The translations under genes and the position numbers were made by a program. Positions 23,123-33,250 of a DNA stretch of 33,954 nucleotides are shown in pieces (the first letter of the stretch is position 1; every line of letters starts with the position of its first letter). The stretch is from positions 1 through 33,954 of the forward strand of contig CAJXTP010000003.1 of assembly GCA_913061335.1 (NCBI GenBank). The letters are read 5' to 3'. The notes under the pieces were generated by a model that saw only the letters and a list, made by a program, of their open reading frames with translations, was not told where the DNA came from and searched no databases. The DNA is from an uncultured Loktanella sp. GTDB lineage: Bacteria; Pseudomonadota; Alphaproteobacteria; Rhodobacterales; Rhodobacteraceae.

Positions 23123-25672
23123 GTGCAGAATGAGAAAATCTTTGAACCGATCACGTTGATCACGCCGACCGCTGCAATGGCGCCGGATGTGCATGGTGGT
23201 CGCGCAAAATGCCTGCAACGCCTTGTGCGTTTGGACATGCCTGTGCCGCTGACAGTCGCGTTGTCGTTCAAAGCGGTGCACGATATTGCGATTGGCCAGA
23301 TGCCCGACATGGATGCGTTGATCGTGCCATTTGGTGAAAACCCGTTGTTGTCTGTGCGCCCGTCAAGCCAAGGGCCCGATTGGGGCGGCCCAAGTGCCAT
23401 TTTGAACGTCGGTATGAATGACGTGCGCCACGCGATTATGGTCGATGATCTGGGTGAGGCTGCCGCGACTGCGCTTTACCTGCGGTTTGTGCGCTCATTT
23501 GCTGTGCATGTGTCGCGGCTTGATCCCGATGCGTTTGATATTCCCGACAATGCCGACCGCATCACGCTTGCGCGTATGTTGGAAGCCTATGAATTCGAGA
23601 CAGACGAGCCGTTTCCGCAGGACCCCGCCGTGCAACTAGCCGAAGTATTACGGTCGATGGCGCGCGCATGGGATGGTACCACTGCCCGCCTGCTGCGCCA
23701 AGCCAAAGGCGCGCCCGCGGATGCCGGATTGGGCCTTGTAGTGCAGGCAATGGCTCTCGGTGTGGGGCAAGGTGAAAGTGGCTCTGGCGTCATTCAATAT
23801 ATCAACCACACAACAGGGTTGCCGCAGGTCACTGGCCGGTATTTGGGGCAAAGCCAAGGGCGCGATGCCTTGGGCAATGCAGACGGTGCGATTTATCTGA
23901 CCAAGGATGACCGCGGTGCGTCGCTGGAAGAGCTGTGTCCAGATGTATTTAGCCAGTTGATTGCGCTTGGTGATGTGTGCCGTCGCAAGCTGCGCGAAGA
24001 GATGCAGGTGGAATTCACTATTGAGAACAGCCGCTTGCGTGTCCTTGATGCCGTCCGTGTGCAGCGCTCATCGCGGGCCTCTGTGCAGATCGCGGTGGCA
24101 TTGGCTGTCGATAATATTATCCCGCGCGAAGAGGCCGTGATGCGGATTGAACCTGCAACACTGTCCGAACTGCTGCACCGCCAGATAGACCCAAGCGCCC
24201 CGCGTGACCGGATTGTCAGCGGAATTGCAGCCAGTCCGGGTGCGGCCACTGGCCGAATAGTATTGACTGCCAATGAAGCCCAAGCAAGTGCAGCGCGCCG
24301 CGAACCCTGCGTGTTGGTCCGGCGTGAAACAACGCCTGAAGATATTCGTGGCATGCATGCCGCTGCGGCAGTTTTGACTATGCGCGGCGGTGTCACGAGC
24401 CACGCGGCGGTGATTGGTCGCGGCCTTGGTCTGCCGTGTGTTGTCGGCGCGTTCGACTTGGTGATTGACCGTAAAGCACAGATGATCGTGTCCCCAGACG
24501 GCCGCCGTTTTGCGGTCGGTGATTTGATCACAGTGGACGGTACGACGGGCGAAATTCTGGCCGGTGCGCCCGCAATGCTTGAAGCCTCGTTGGATGAGGC
24601 GTTCCAAACGCTGTTGGACTGGGCCGATCAGTTCCGCGATATTGGCGTCCGTGCGAATGCAGATACGCCCGCCGATGCGAAAACTGCGCGTAACTTTAAG
24701 GCGCAGGGGATTGGGCTGTGCCGGACGGAACATATGTTCTTTGAAGGGGATCGTCTTGGCGTTATGCGCGAGATGATTTTTGCCAACAATGGCGACGATC
24801 GACGTGCTGTGCTTGACCGCTTGCTCCCAATGCAGCGCGATGATTTCACCGAGCTGTTTCGGATTATGCAGGGTCAACCCGTGTGTATTCGCCTGTTTGA
24901 TCCGCCCTTGCACGAATTTTTACCGTCAGGCAAAGCGGGCCTGCGGGACTTGGCGGAACAATTGGCCTTGCCAGTCAGCGATGTGGCCGATCGTGTGGCC
25001 GCGCTGTCTGAATATAACCCGATGTTGGGGATGCGTGGCGTCCGTTTGGGTATTACGCTGCCCGAAATTTACGAAATGCAAGCGCGCGCGATCTTTGAAG
25101 CTACGGCGGAGTTCGCGCTTGCGGATGACCCGTTTGTCGTTGAAATTATGATCCCGTTGGTCAGTGCGATGCGTGAAGTTGAATTGGTCAAATCGCAGAT
25201 AGATGCCATCGCTGCAGCCGTGCGTGCAGAACTTAACGTGGATTTCGCCTACCGGTTAGGTGTTATGGTGGAAACGCCACGTGCCGCGCTGCGGGCCGAG
25301 GATATTGCGCAGCACGCTGCATTCTTATCGTTTGGGACCAATGATTTGACCCAAATGACCTATGGGCTTTCGCGTGATGATGCCGGGCGGTTCATGTCCG
25401 CTTATGTGCAACAAGGCGTATATGAAGAGGATCCTTTTCACACGCTTGACGTTGAAGGTGTGGGCGAGTTGTTGTCGATTGGCGCAGAGCGCGGACGTAA
25501 AGGCCGGCCTGATGTGGTGTTGTCGCTTTGCGGCGAACATGGCGGTAGCCGGACGGCCATTGCATTTTGCCGTAAGCAAGGTTTTGACTATGTGTCTTGT
25601 TCGCCGTTTCGTGTGCCGGCGGCCAGACTATCTGCGGCGCAATTGGCCATTGCGGACAAAATGCAGCCTTAG
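23123..25672 (+). CDS. ppdK: Pyruvate, phosphate dikinase homologue with degenerate ATP-binding half
   Basis: This 849-aa protein is close to PPDK length. The central phosphohistidine domain is intact (His427 in GGVTSHAAVIGRGLG). The PEP/pyruvate barrel is intact too: GLCRTEHMFF, LFDPPLHEFLP, NPMLGMRGVRLGI, FGTNDLTQMTYGLSRDD and Cys803 in SLCGEHGG. The N-terminal ATP-grasp half is not: the usual PGMMDT segment reads WGGPSA, FTRNPSTGE reads QYINHTTGL, and the QTR after FTIE reads DAV (309-311). It may bind PEP or phosphoryl groups without normal ATP/Pi chemistry, or act as a regulatory paralogue. The start is GTG with AAGGA 10 bp upstream. Confidence 0.82.
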   Translation: MQNEKIFEPITLITPTAAMAPDVHGGRAKCLQRLVRLDMPVPLTVALSFKAVHDIAIGQMPDMDALIVPFGENPLLSVRPSSQGPDWGGPSAILNVGMNDVRHAIMVDDLGEAAATALYLRFVRSFAVHVSRLDPDAFDIPDNADRITLARMLEAYEFETDEPFPQDPAVQLAEVLRSMARAWDGTTARLLRQAKGAPADAGLGLVVQAMALGVGQGESGSGVIQYINHTTGLPQVTGRYLGQSQGRDALGNADGAIYLTKDDRGASLEELCPDVFSQLIALGDVCRRKLREEMQVEFTIENSRLRVLDAVRVQRSSRASVQIAVALAVDNIIPREEAVMRIEPATLSELLHRQIDPSAPRDRIVSGIAASPGAATGRIVLTANEAQASAARREPCVLVRRETTPEDIRGMHAAAAVLTMRGGVTSHAAVIGRGLGLPCVVGAFDLVIDRKAQMIVSPDGRRFAVGDLITVDGTTGEILAGAPAMLEASLDEAFQTLLDWADQFRDIGVRANADTPADAKTARNFKAQGIGLCRTEHMFFEGDRLGVMREMIFANNGDDRRAVLDRLLPMQRDDFTELFRIMQGQPVCIRLFDPPLHEFLPSGKAGLRDLAEQLALPVSDVADRVAALSEYNPMLGMRGVRLGITLPEIYEMQARAIFEATAEFALADDPFVVEIMIPLVSAMREVELVKSQIDAIAAAVRAELNVDFAYRLGVMVETPRAALRAEDIAQHAAFLSFGTNDLTQMTYGLSRDDAGRFMSAYVQQGVYEEDPFHTLDVEGVGELLSIGAERGRKGRPDVVLSLCGEHGGSRTAIAFCRKQGFDYVSCSPFRVPAARLSAAQLAIADKMQP

Positions 25673-25787
25673 CTAATTATATCACATTTGCGTTTGTCGC
25701 AGCCGCTAGGGTAGACGGATTGATCTGTTTCGCCTAAAGGTGCCGCGCCTGCGTGGGGCTTTCTGCGCGATGCATGGATACGTGAAA

Positions 25788-26456
25788 ATGCGTAATCGCC
25801 TTGGGACTGTTTTAAAGACGGCAGCTGTTTTGCTGACTTTCACGGCACCTTTACACGCGGATCAAATGATCACGAGCAGGCTTGAAGCACTGCTCGGACA
25901 GGAGCGTCAATCGCTTTCGGTTGTTCCTGCTGCGCGGATGACGGCATTGAGCACATTGCCACCCGTATCCGAGCGCCAAGTCCAGACATCACCAGCGGGC
26001 CTGACATATGACCGCGCATTTTTGGCCGCGCTTCCCACAGCGACGGGTGGCCCAGCATGGCGATGTTTGTCTGAGGCGCTGTATTTTGAAGCGCGCGGCG
26101 AAAGCGTCAAAGGCATGTTTGCTGTGGCAGAAGTTATTATGAACCGCGTCGACAGCAGCCGTTACCCAAATTCGGTTTGTGGCGTGATTCATCAGGGCAC
26201 AGGCCGCAAATTTGGCTGTCAGTTTACATATACATGCGACGGCAAAGCTGAAATCGTCTCTGAGCCGGCCGCCTTTATACGGGTCGGAAAAGTGGCTAAA
26301 TTTCTTGTCGATGGGGCAGAGCGCCCTTTGACAAGCGGGGCGACGCATTATCACACCAAGGCTGTAAACCCGTCTTGGGCAAGCCGTTTCCCGCGCACGG
26401 CAACCATCGGTGTCCACCATTTCTACCGACAGCCAACACGGACCGCATCCAACTAA
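25788..26456 (+). CDS. SleB-like cell wall hydrolase (Hydrolase_2 family)
   Basis: This protein of about 222 aa has an N-terminal signal sequence (MRNRLGTVLKTAAVLLTF...HA) and a C-terminal hydrolase domain from about residue 100: LSEALYFEARGESVKGMFAVAEVIMNRV, YPNSVCGVIHQG, GCQFTYTCDG and GATHYHTKAVNPSWA. The Glu in YFEARGE is the probable catalytic acid. The family cleaves peptidoglycan glycan strands; a remodelling role in the periplasm is likely. The start is uncertain: ATG 25788 suits the signal peptide; ATG 25770 and GTG 25740 are in frame. The gene lies between ppdK and the folB promoter. Confidence 0.88.
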   Translation: MRNRLGTVLKTAAVLLTFTAPLHADQMITSRLEALLGQERQSLSVVPAARMTALSTLPPVSERQVQTSPAGLTYDRAFLAALPTATGGPAWRCLSEALYFEARGESVKGMFAVAEVIMNRVDSSRYPNSVCGVIHQGTGRKFGCQFTYTCDGKAEIVSEPAAFIRVGKVAKFLVDGAERPLTSGATHYHTKAVNPSWASRFPRTATIGVHHFYRQPTRTASN

Positions 26457-26494
26457 AGTCGTGCTTGCAAGTCGCAATGGCGTCTTTGTGGGTC

Positions 26495-26523
26495 TTGCAA
26501 GGACCCTGTCCGGCTAGTATGCC
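26495..26523 (+). promoter_or_regulatory. Sigma-70-type promoter for folB-folP-glmM
   Basis: TTGCAA (26495-26500) and TATGCC (26518-26523) are 17 bp apart, about 28 bp before the folB start. Confidence 0.5.
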
Positions 26524-26550
26524 GGAAAGGCTCTTTTGGGACGAATAAAT

Positions 26551-27471
26551 ATGACTGATGATATCCGCCTTGCGTTTGCGCACCCTAGCGCGCGCGCCGA
26601 GGCAAGTGAGACGACGCCATGCGACCGTATTTCCCTGCGCGACTATACTGTCGAAGTGGAGATTGGGGCGTTTCAGCTGGAACGCGGCACCCTGCAACGG
26701 GTCAAATTCAATATTGTCGTTGAAGTCGCCCCGATCACCGGCCCGATCGATGATGACGTTGATCGTATCCTGTCCTATGACCGCGTGATCGAGGCCATTG
26801 GGATCGAGCTTGAAGCCGAGCGGATCAACCTGTTAGAAACTCTCGCGGCGCGCGTTGCCGAGCGTATTTTGGTTGAGCCGCAAGCGGAGCGAGTCTTTGT
26901 GCGTATCGAAAAGCTGGATCGTGGGCCGTTTGCATTGGGCGTCGAGATCGTGCGTTCTCGTGATGGCGTGTCGCATGCTGGGCAAACACATCAAGAGGCG
27001 CCGCATCCAAGAGTTCTTTTCCTGACGAACGACGCGATCGCGTCGCCGTATTTGAAAGGCTGGATTGATGCACTTGCAGGTCGTGACGCGCCGCTGATTA
27101 TTTGCGCGGGTGCCGCGGACCTCGCGGCCCCACAAACCGGACATGCGATGACGCAACGCCGGATTGATTTGCTGGCGATTGAACAAAACGCGTGGGTGTT
27201 GGCCGCAACTGACTTGCGCTGCAAGGTTGTTGAAACCCGTACCGAGCTGGATTGGGCGATGAAGAACGGACAGATTTGCGTCTGGGCACCGTCAAAAATT
27301 GTGCTCGATGCGGTTGACGGCCCATCAACAAATCCACGCGATGCGTTGGCTTTGGCGGTGTGGTTCGCGTCCGAAATCCAAGCCAAAGAGCTGTTTGTTA
27401 TTGGGGCTGATGCCCCTGACGCAGAAATGCCTGTGATAGCTATCCCTGTGGACCAGCCCGCGCTGTTATGA
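26551..27471 (+). CDS. folB: Dihydroneopterin aldolase fused to an extra C-terminal domain
   Basis: This 306-aa protein is more than twice the usual FolB length (about 120). Residues 24-137 are FolB: VEIGAFQLERGTLQRVKFNI, ILSYDRVIEAI with Tyr76 at the catalytic tyrosine position, NLLETLAARVAERIL, and EKLD with Lys121. It cleaves dihydroneopterin to hydroxymethyl-dihydropterin. Residues 153-306 form a second domain. There, WAPSKIVLDAV...NPRDALALAVWFASEIQAKELFVIGAD resembles the C-terminal part of amino-acid-kinase-fold proteins; this is inference. ATG 26551 is preferred to TTG 26536. The stop overlaps folP by 4 bp. Confidence 0.88.
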   Translation: MTDDIRLAFAHPSARAEASETTPCDRISLRDYTVEVEIGAFQLERGTLQRVKFNIVVEVAPITGPIDDDVDRILSYDRVIEAIGIELEAERINLLETLAARVAERILVEPQAERVFVRIEKLDRGPFALGVEIVRSRDGVSHAGQTHQEAPHPRVLFLTNDAIASPYLKGWIDALAGRDAPLIICAGAADLAAPQTGHAMTQRRIDLLAIEQNAWVLAATDLRCKVVETRTELDWAMKNGQICVWAPSKIVLDAVDGPSTNPRDALALAVWFASEIQAKELFVIGADAPDAEMPVIAIPVDQPALL

Positions 27472-28481
27472 GCAAAGTATATTATCAGCCGATATTGCAC
27501 AGCACCGGACCACGGTCATTTGATGCAGTTTCACTCGGCTGGTGCTGGTTCGACCGTGTCGCGGTGCTCCGTCGTGGTACGGCCCCGCAGTTTGTTGCCG
27601 CCACGGACGTACCTGCGGACGTGTTGCGCCGTATGACCCGACCGCGCGCACCGATCGCTGGCCTGACAATGGATCAGCCACGCATCATGGCTATTTTGAA
27701 TGTTACCCCAGATAGTTTTTCGGATGGCGGTCTTTTTGAAAACCCCGATGTTGCAGTGTCCCATGCGCTGGCAATGGTGCAAGCGGGTGCCGATATGCTT
27801 GATATTGGCGGTGAGAGCACGCGCCCCGGAGCCAAAGTCGTGGGTAATGCGGATGAAATTGCGCGGGCAGTCCCTGTTATTGCCGCAATTCGCACGCAAA
27901 GTGATGTGCCCATTTCAATCGATACGCGCAAGGCCGAGGTGGCCCAAGCGGCACTGAATGCTGGTGCGTCGTTGGTCAATGATGTGGCCGCAATGACCTA
28001 TGATGCTGCAATCGGGTCTGTAGCAGCTGAGGCCGGCGCGCCGATCTGTCTTATGCATGCACAGGGTGATCCGGCGACGATGCAGGACGCACCTACATAT
28101 GACAACGTTCTGCTGGATGTTTACGATTTTTTAGCCGCGCGGGTTGCTGAGGCCGAGGCGTTAGGCATCGCGCGCGATTTGATCGTCGTGGATCCGGGTA
28201 TTGGATTCGGGAAAACTCTGGAACACAACTTAACCTTGATGCGCGGATTGTCGCTGTTCCACGGGCTTGGTTGTCCGATCTTGTTGGGGGCATCGCGCAA
28301 GCGGTTTATTGGCACGATTGGACATGCGATCGAGGCGCGCGACCGGATGGCAGGCTCGGTTGCAGTTGCGTTGCACGGTGTCGCGGCAGGGGTGCAATTG
28401 TTGCGGGTCCACGATACACTCGAGACAAAGCAGGCGATCAGGCTGGCCTTGGCAATGACGACGAAAGTGACCGACACATGA
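27468..28481 (+). CDS. folP: Dihydropteroate synthase
   Basis: This 337-aa TIM-barrel enzyme condenses p-aminobenzoate with the pterin pyrophosphate, and is the sulfonamide target. Motifs: [73 protein letters not shown] and [13 protein letters not shown]. The first 70 or so residues ([17 protein letters not shown]..., to RPRAPIAGL) are an extension not found in E. coli FolP. ATG 27468 overlaps the folB stop and the stop overlaps glmM by 4 bp, so all three are tightly coupled. Confidence 0.96.
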   Translation: MSKVYYQPILHSTGPRSFDAVSLGWCWFDRVAVLRRGTAPQFVAATDVPADVLRRMTRPRAPIAGLTMDQPRIMAILNVTPDSFSDGGLFENPDVAVSHALAMVQAGADMLDIGGESTRPGAKVVGNADEIARAVPVIAAIRTQSDVPISIDTRKAEVAQAALNAGASLVNDVAAMTYDAAIGSVAAEAGAPICLMHAQGDPATMQDAPTYDNVLLDVYDFLAARVAEAEALGIARDLIVVDPGIGFGKTLEHNLTLMRGLSLFHGLGCPILLGASRKRFIGTIGHAIEARDRMAGSVAVALHGVAAGVQLLRVHDTLETKQAIRLALAMTTKVTDT

Positions 28482-29821
28482 CACGCAAGTTATTTGGCAC
28501 CGACGGTGTGCGCGGCAAGGCCAATATTCATCCGATGACCGCCGAGATGGCGTTGAAAATTGGTGCTGCTGCGGGTCGTTATTTCCGCAACGACGGATCA
28601 AATGGCCACCGTGTTGTGATTGGCAAAGATACACGCCTATCGGGGTATATGTTTGAAAATGCGCTGACGGCTGGTCTGACGAGCACGGGCATGAATGTGC
28701 TGCTGCTTGGCCCAGTTCCGACTCCTGCGGTGGGGCTGCTGACGACATCGATGCGCGCGGATGTAGGCATTATGATTTCAGCAAGTCACAACCCGCATCA
28801 TGACAATGGGATAAAGTTCTTTGGACCTGACGGGTTTAAGCTGTCGGATGAAGCCGAAGCCGAAATCGAAGACTTGGTGGCGGGTGTGATTGAGCCTGCT
28901 CAGGCCAACAACATTGGCCGCGCAAAACGGATTGATGACGGGCGATTCCGCTATGCGGAGCGGGTCAAAGCAACATTCCCGCATGGAATGCGGCTCGACG
29001 GCCTAAAGGTTGTGATCGATTGCGCCAATGGCGCTGGCTACAAAGTTGCCCCAGAAGTGTTGTGGGAACTTGGTGCGACGGTCATTCCTGTCGGGGTGAC
29101 GCCGGATGGGTTTAACATCAACGAAGGCTGTGGGTCGACGTCGCCTATGTCGGCCGCCGAGACGATTATATCGCATGGTGCCGACGTTGGCATTTGCCTT
29201 GATGGCGACGCGGACCGTGTCATGATTTTGGACGAAACGGGCCAAGTTGCAGATGGCGACCAGATCATGGCGCTGTTTGCAAGGCGTTGGGCTGAGACAG
29301 GTAAGCTGAATGGCGGGACTTTGGTTGCCACTGTGATGTCAAACCTTGGCCTCGAACGTCATATGGAGTCGCAGGGGCTGACATTGCTGCGCACTGATGT
29401 CGGCGACCGCTATGTGGTTGAAGCGATGCGCGCGGGTGGATTTAACCTTGGTGGCGAACAGTCGGGGCATATTGTCATGACTGATTATGCCACAACGGGC
29501 GATGGCTTGCTGGCGGGCCTGCAGTTTTTGGCTGCGATGATTGAGACCGGTGAAAAGGCCAGCGGGTTGACCCGCAGCTTTGAAACCGTGCCGCAGCTGT
29601 TGAAAAATGTTCGTTACGGGGTTGGTCAGACGCCATTGCAGGCTAACAAAGTCAAAGCCGTGATCGCAGACGCCGAGGCAAAGTTGATTGGCAAAGGCCG
29701 GTTGTTGATCCGCAAGTCGGGCACTGAGCCACTGGTGCGTGTTATGGCCGAATGCGAAGATGCTGATCTGTTGGCCCAAGTTGTGGACGGTATTGTTTCG
29801 GAAGTTGAAGCCGCAGTTTGA
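28478..29821 (+). CDS. glmM: Phosphoglucosamine mutase
   Basis: This 447-aa protein interconverts glucosamine-6- and -1-phosphate for UDP-GlcNAc, peptidoglycan and LPS. It starts [13 protein letters not shown]. The active-site Ser103 is in [16 protein letters not shown], the metal-binding loop is [10 protein letters not shown], sugar-binding GGEQSGHI follows, and the phosphate-binding end is [13 protein letters not shown]. The gene overlaps folP by 4 bp. The folP-glmM linkage is common across bacteria. Confidence 0.97.
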   Translation: MTRKLFGTDGVRGKANIHPMTAEMALKIGAAAGRYFRNDGSNGHRVVIGKDTRLSGYMFENALTAGLTSTGMNVLLLGPVPTPAVGLLTTSMRADVGIMISASHNPHHDNGIKFFGPDGFKLSDEAEAEIEDLVAGVIEPAQANNIGRAKRIDDGRFRYAERVKATFPHGMRLDGLKVVIDCANGAGYKVAPEVLWELGATVIPVGVTPDGFNINEGCGSTSPMSAAETIISHGADVGICLDGDADRVMILDETGQVADGDQIMALFARRWAETGKLNGGTLVATVMSNLGLERHMESQGLTLLRTDVGDRYVVEAMRAGGFNLGGEQSGHIVMTDYATTGDGLLAGLQFLAAMIETGEKASGLTRSFETVPQLLKNVRYGVGQTPLQANKVKAVIADAEAKLIGKGRLLIRKSGTEPLVRVMAECEDADLLAQVVDGIVSEVEAAV

Positions 29822-29837
29822 TTTGAAATTTTCGGTG

Positions 29838-30749
29838 TTAGTTGCGCGAAAACGCTTGTCTGGCAAGTGTTCGCAGGCTCGACCATTGGCTGATAATTAG
29901 ACCGATCATGATTAGGCCCAATGCGATGAAGAACCGCAGCGGTAGGATTTCCGCTAAAATCCATGCGCCAAATATCATCGACCAAACGGGGACTTGATAG
30001 TTCACGAGGGTGAGGAAAACCGCGCCCGCTGATCTGATTGTATAAACCCGCAATAGCGCCGCGAGCGCAGTCGGCACGATCCCAAGAAAGATGATTGCGA
30101 TTGTGCTGGTGCGATCAGTCACGGTTGGTACGCCTTCCACGATTAACATGGCGGGGATCAGGGCAATTGCACCCACCACCAGCAATAATGCGGCCATGGT
30201 AATAGGGTCAATGGGCGGACAGCGGCGCGTCATGATGCTTGAGATTGCGTAAGATAAGGCGGCTGCGATGCAGGCTATTTGGCCCAATGGCTCCCAGCCT
30301 GATCCGATGCGCAAGATTGATGGCCCGATAAGCACCACTGCGCCGACAAAGCCCAAAGTTACGCCGACCAGGTTTCGTGTGCTCAACTTTTCGTCGGTGA
30401 ATACATGCGCCAATGGCAAAACGAAAAGCGGCAGGGCGGCCATTGAAATGCCGGCAAACGCGGACGGCACATATTGTTGCCCCCAACTAAGAAGCGCGAA
30501 CGGCAACGCCGTGTTCAGTAGGCCGATGACGATAAGGTATTTCCACATCCGTCCGTTGAAGTCGGGCAAAGGGCGATTGAGTGCGCGCATGAGCATCAAC
30601 AACGCCGCTGCACCCAATGTGGTGCGTGCGCAGGCAACGGTGAGCGGGCCGTAGCCTTGCAGTGCGATTGACACGACCATAAATGTGCCGCCCCAGATCA
30701 CCCCAAGTGCAAGGATCGACAGCCAGTTTGTGAGTGTAGGTGTTTGCAT
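29838..30749 (-). CDS. DMT-superfamily (EamA) transporter
   Basis: This 303-aa protein has ten predicted helices in two EamA repeats: LGVIWGGTFMVVSIALQGYGPLTVACART, LSWGQQYVPSAFAGISMAALPLFVLPLAHVF, then the second repeat ending FGAWILAEILPLRFFIALGLIMIGLIIS. It is an inner-membrane exporter; the substrate is not determined. It converges on glmM with a 16-bp gap and no obvious terminator. It is only distantly like the transporter at 9762. Confidence 0.9.
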   Translation of the reverse strand: MQTPTLTNWLSILALGVIWGGTFMVVSIALQGYGPLTVACARTTLGAAALLMLMRALNRPLPDFNGRMWKYLIVIGLLNTALPFALLSWGQQYVPSAFAGISMAALPLFVLPLAHVFTDEKLSTRNLVGVTLGFVGAVVLIGPSILRIGSGWEPLGQIACIAAALSYAISSIMTRRCPPIDPITMAALLLVVGAIALIPAMLIVEGVPTVTDRTSTIAIIFLGIVPTALAALLRVYTIRSAGAVFLTLVNYQVPVWSMIFGAWILAEILPLRFFIALGLIMIGLIISQWSSLRTLARQAFSRN

Positions 30750-30842
30750 GGTTTGGTTTGATCATGAGGCGGCGGGACTGTCCATGCAGGGGCTTGGCAG
30801 GCAAAGGTTTCCTTGCCTGCCAACACGTCAGCCGCGCATCGG

Positions 30843-31433
30843 CTAGTCTGCTGCGAATACAACGCCTGCGTCGTAAACGTTACCCAAATACGTCTCGATC
30901 CCAGTACCACCTGCGACGAGACCACTTGCGCCAGCACCCATGAAGTTGCCATAGATATCATACTCCAAGGCGAATGGCTCATCGGCGGCGTTGGTTAGTG
31001 TCCCGGTCAGTGTTCCCGCGATACCAGCCTCACCATCACGCAAAATATCGGCCTCCAATATCAACTCGCCTCCAATATCAGTCCCGCTATTAAAACGAAA
31101 ATCTGATGCGATACCGTCAACTTCATTTGAGGCAAAATCAACGCTGACGTCGATCTGACCCACCACATTGGCAGCGTCTAAATTAGTCCCATCCACGATA
31201 CCTGGACCACCAAGAAGAATGGCACCGCTCATGGTTGCGCGACCCGTTGTGGGTACAGCCGACGCGAAGTTACCGTTTTCATAGTCGTCGACATAGGCAT
31301 CGGCGAGTTCGCCTATACGATTGCTTAATGCATCATCAGAAATTGGGTCGCTCAAGACTATATTGTCGATATTGCTGCCGCCACAGGCCGCCAATGAAAA
31401 TGCCAACGGCACCGCTAAAAATATTTAGTTCAC
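30843..31433 (-). pseudogene. TbpB-like beta-barrel lipoprotein gene with in-frame stop at codon 3
   Basis: AAGGAG (31445-31440), a 6-nt spacer and GTG (31433) begin a frame reading GTG AAC TAA ATA TTT TTA GCG GTG CCG. Apart from the TAA (31427-31425), it encodes a textbook lipoprotein signal: M-N-stop-I-F-L-A-V-P-L-A-F-S-L-A-A-C-G-G with lipobox LAAC. AAA to TAA is a one-base change. The rest (about 190 residues) is intact and resembles the C-terminal beta-barrel domain of transferrin-binding-protein-like surface lipoproteins (repeated G-rich strands, GNFMGAGASGLVAGG, GVVFAAD). Re-initiation at GTG 31412 would lack a usable signal peptide. A recent nonsense mutation, a base-call error, or, less likely, readthrough could explain it. 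Confidence 0.75.
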
Positions 31434-31464
31434 TTTTTACTCCTTAAGTTGAAATATAAGGGAA

Positions 31465-31492
31465 ATATTAACGACACTAGAATTGAAAACAA
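31465..31492 (-). promoter_or_regulatory. Candidate promoter for the lipoprotein gene
   Basis: On the minus strand TTGTTT (31492-31487) and TAATAT (31470-31465) are separated by 16 bp, about 30 bp before the GTG. The region is AT-rich. Confidence 0.45.
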
Positions 31493-31535
31493 GATCGTTT
31501 TAGTAGCGATTGAAATCAATTAACTTATTGTCAGC

Positions 31536-31566
31536 AAAAACAAAACCTTACCCGCGGATAAGGTTT
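31536..31566 (-). terminator. Second intrinsic terminator downstream of ilvC
   Basis: On the minus strand an 8-bp stem (31566-31559 with 31550-31543) is followed by TTTTGTTTTTG. It is immediately downstream of the first ilvC terminator. Confidence 0.8.
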
Positions 31567-31568
31567 GA

Positions 31569-31600
31569 TAAAATGGGGTGTCCCAATATTGGAACACCCC
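31569..31600 (-). terminator. First intrinsic terminator downstream of ilvC
   Basis: On the minus strand GGGGTGTTCC pairs with GGGACACCCC (31600-31591 with 31584-31575, one wobble), loop AATATT, followed by ATTTTATC. It lies 40 bp after the ilvC stop. Confidence 0.8.
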
Positions 31601-31639
31601 TCTCTCGATGGGTTAAAATCCATTCTACGCAAATTGCGT

Positions 31640-32674
<1,035 letters not shown>

Positions 32675-32763
32675 TTATATTGGTTTCTGTGAATGCTTAT
32701 ATCAAGCGTGTTGGATGTTGTGAGGTTCAGATTTTACATATTTATGCCGAGAAGGAGATTGTT

Positions 32764-32802
32764 ATGTGTAGATTTAGTGATTATCGATGTATTTATGCTT
32801 GA
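32764..32802 (+). CDS. Possible 12-codon upstream ORF / leader peptide
   Basis: AAGGAG (32752-32757) is spaced 6 nt from ATG 32764, which opens the short frame MCRFSDYRCIYA and stops at 32802. The Lrp-type gene's ATG (32795) lies inside its last codons and has no SD of its own, so this frame could couple translation to the regulator. It may also be chance. Confidence 0.25.
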   Translation: MCRFSDYRCIYA

Positions 32803-33250
32803 TGATACCTCTCGCGCGATATTGCGCCAATTACAAACCGATCCGACCCTAACTGTGCCAGAGCTTGCGGCGCTGACCCACTTGACGGCGGGTAAGGTGG
32901 CGCGCCGCTTGGACCGCATGACAACTGATGGCGTCATCAAAGGGCAGGTTGCAGTGATCAACTGGGCCGCACTGGGCTTTGCGGTGCAGGTGTCTTTGCG
33001 GGTCACATTGGATAAAACGCAGGCCCGCGCATTTGATGATTTTCTGGCGGCGGCCCGTTTGGTGCCCGAAGTGATTGAGCTGCAAACATTCCTTGGGCGT
33101 GTCGATGTGCGTCTATCTTTGGTCACGCGCGACTTGCCGCATTATCAGCAGGTGTACCGTGATCAAATCCTGACATTGCCGCATATTGCCGACATTGAGG
33201 CGCTGATGACGGTGGCGACGGTGAAGGCGGATCGGGTGCTGCCGTTATGA
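32795..33250 (+). CDS. Lrp/AsnC-family transcriptional regulator (first of two)
   Basis: This 151-aa protein has an N-terminal winged helix-turn-helix (about 1-55: LDDTSRAILRQLQTDPTLTVPELAALTHLTAGKVARRLDRM) and a C-terminal ligand-sensing RAM domain (about 65-145). Lrp/AsnC proteins sense amino acids as octamers or dimers. The start at 32795 is chosen to match the family N-terminus, although no SD precedes it; in-frame codons upstream (ATG 32744, TTG 32759) would add residues unlike the family. It overlaps the second regulator by 4 bp and diverges from ilvC, a plausible target. Confidence 0.87.
   Translation: MLDDTSRAILRQLQTDPTLTVPELAALTHLTAGKVARRLDRMTTDGVIKGQVAVINWAALGFAVQVSLRVTLDKTQARAFDDFLAAARLVPEVIELQTFLGRVDVRLSLVTRDLPHYQQVYRDQILTLPHIADIEALMTVATVKADRVLPL

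Noticed and set aside
24068-24913. 281-codon open frame opposite the PPDK-like gene
   Set aside because: Antisense artefact of a high-GC-third-position gene; composition is unlike a real protein.
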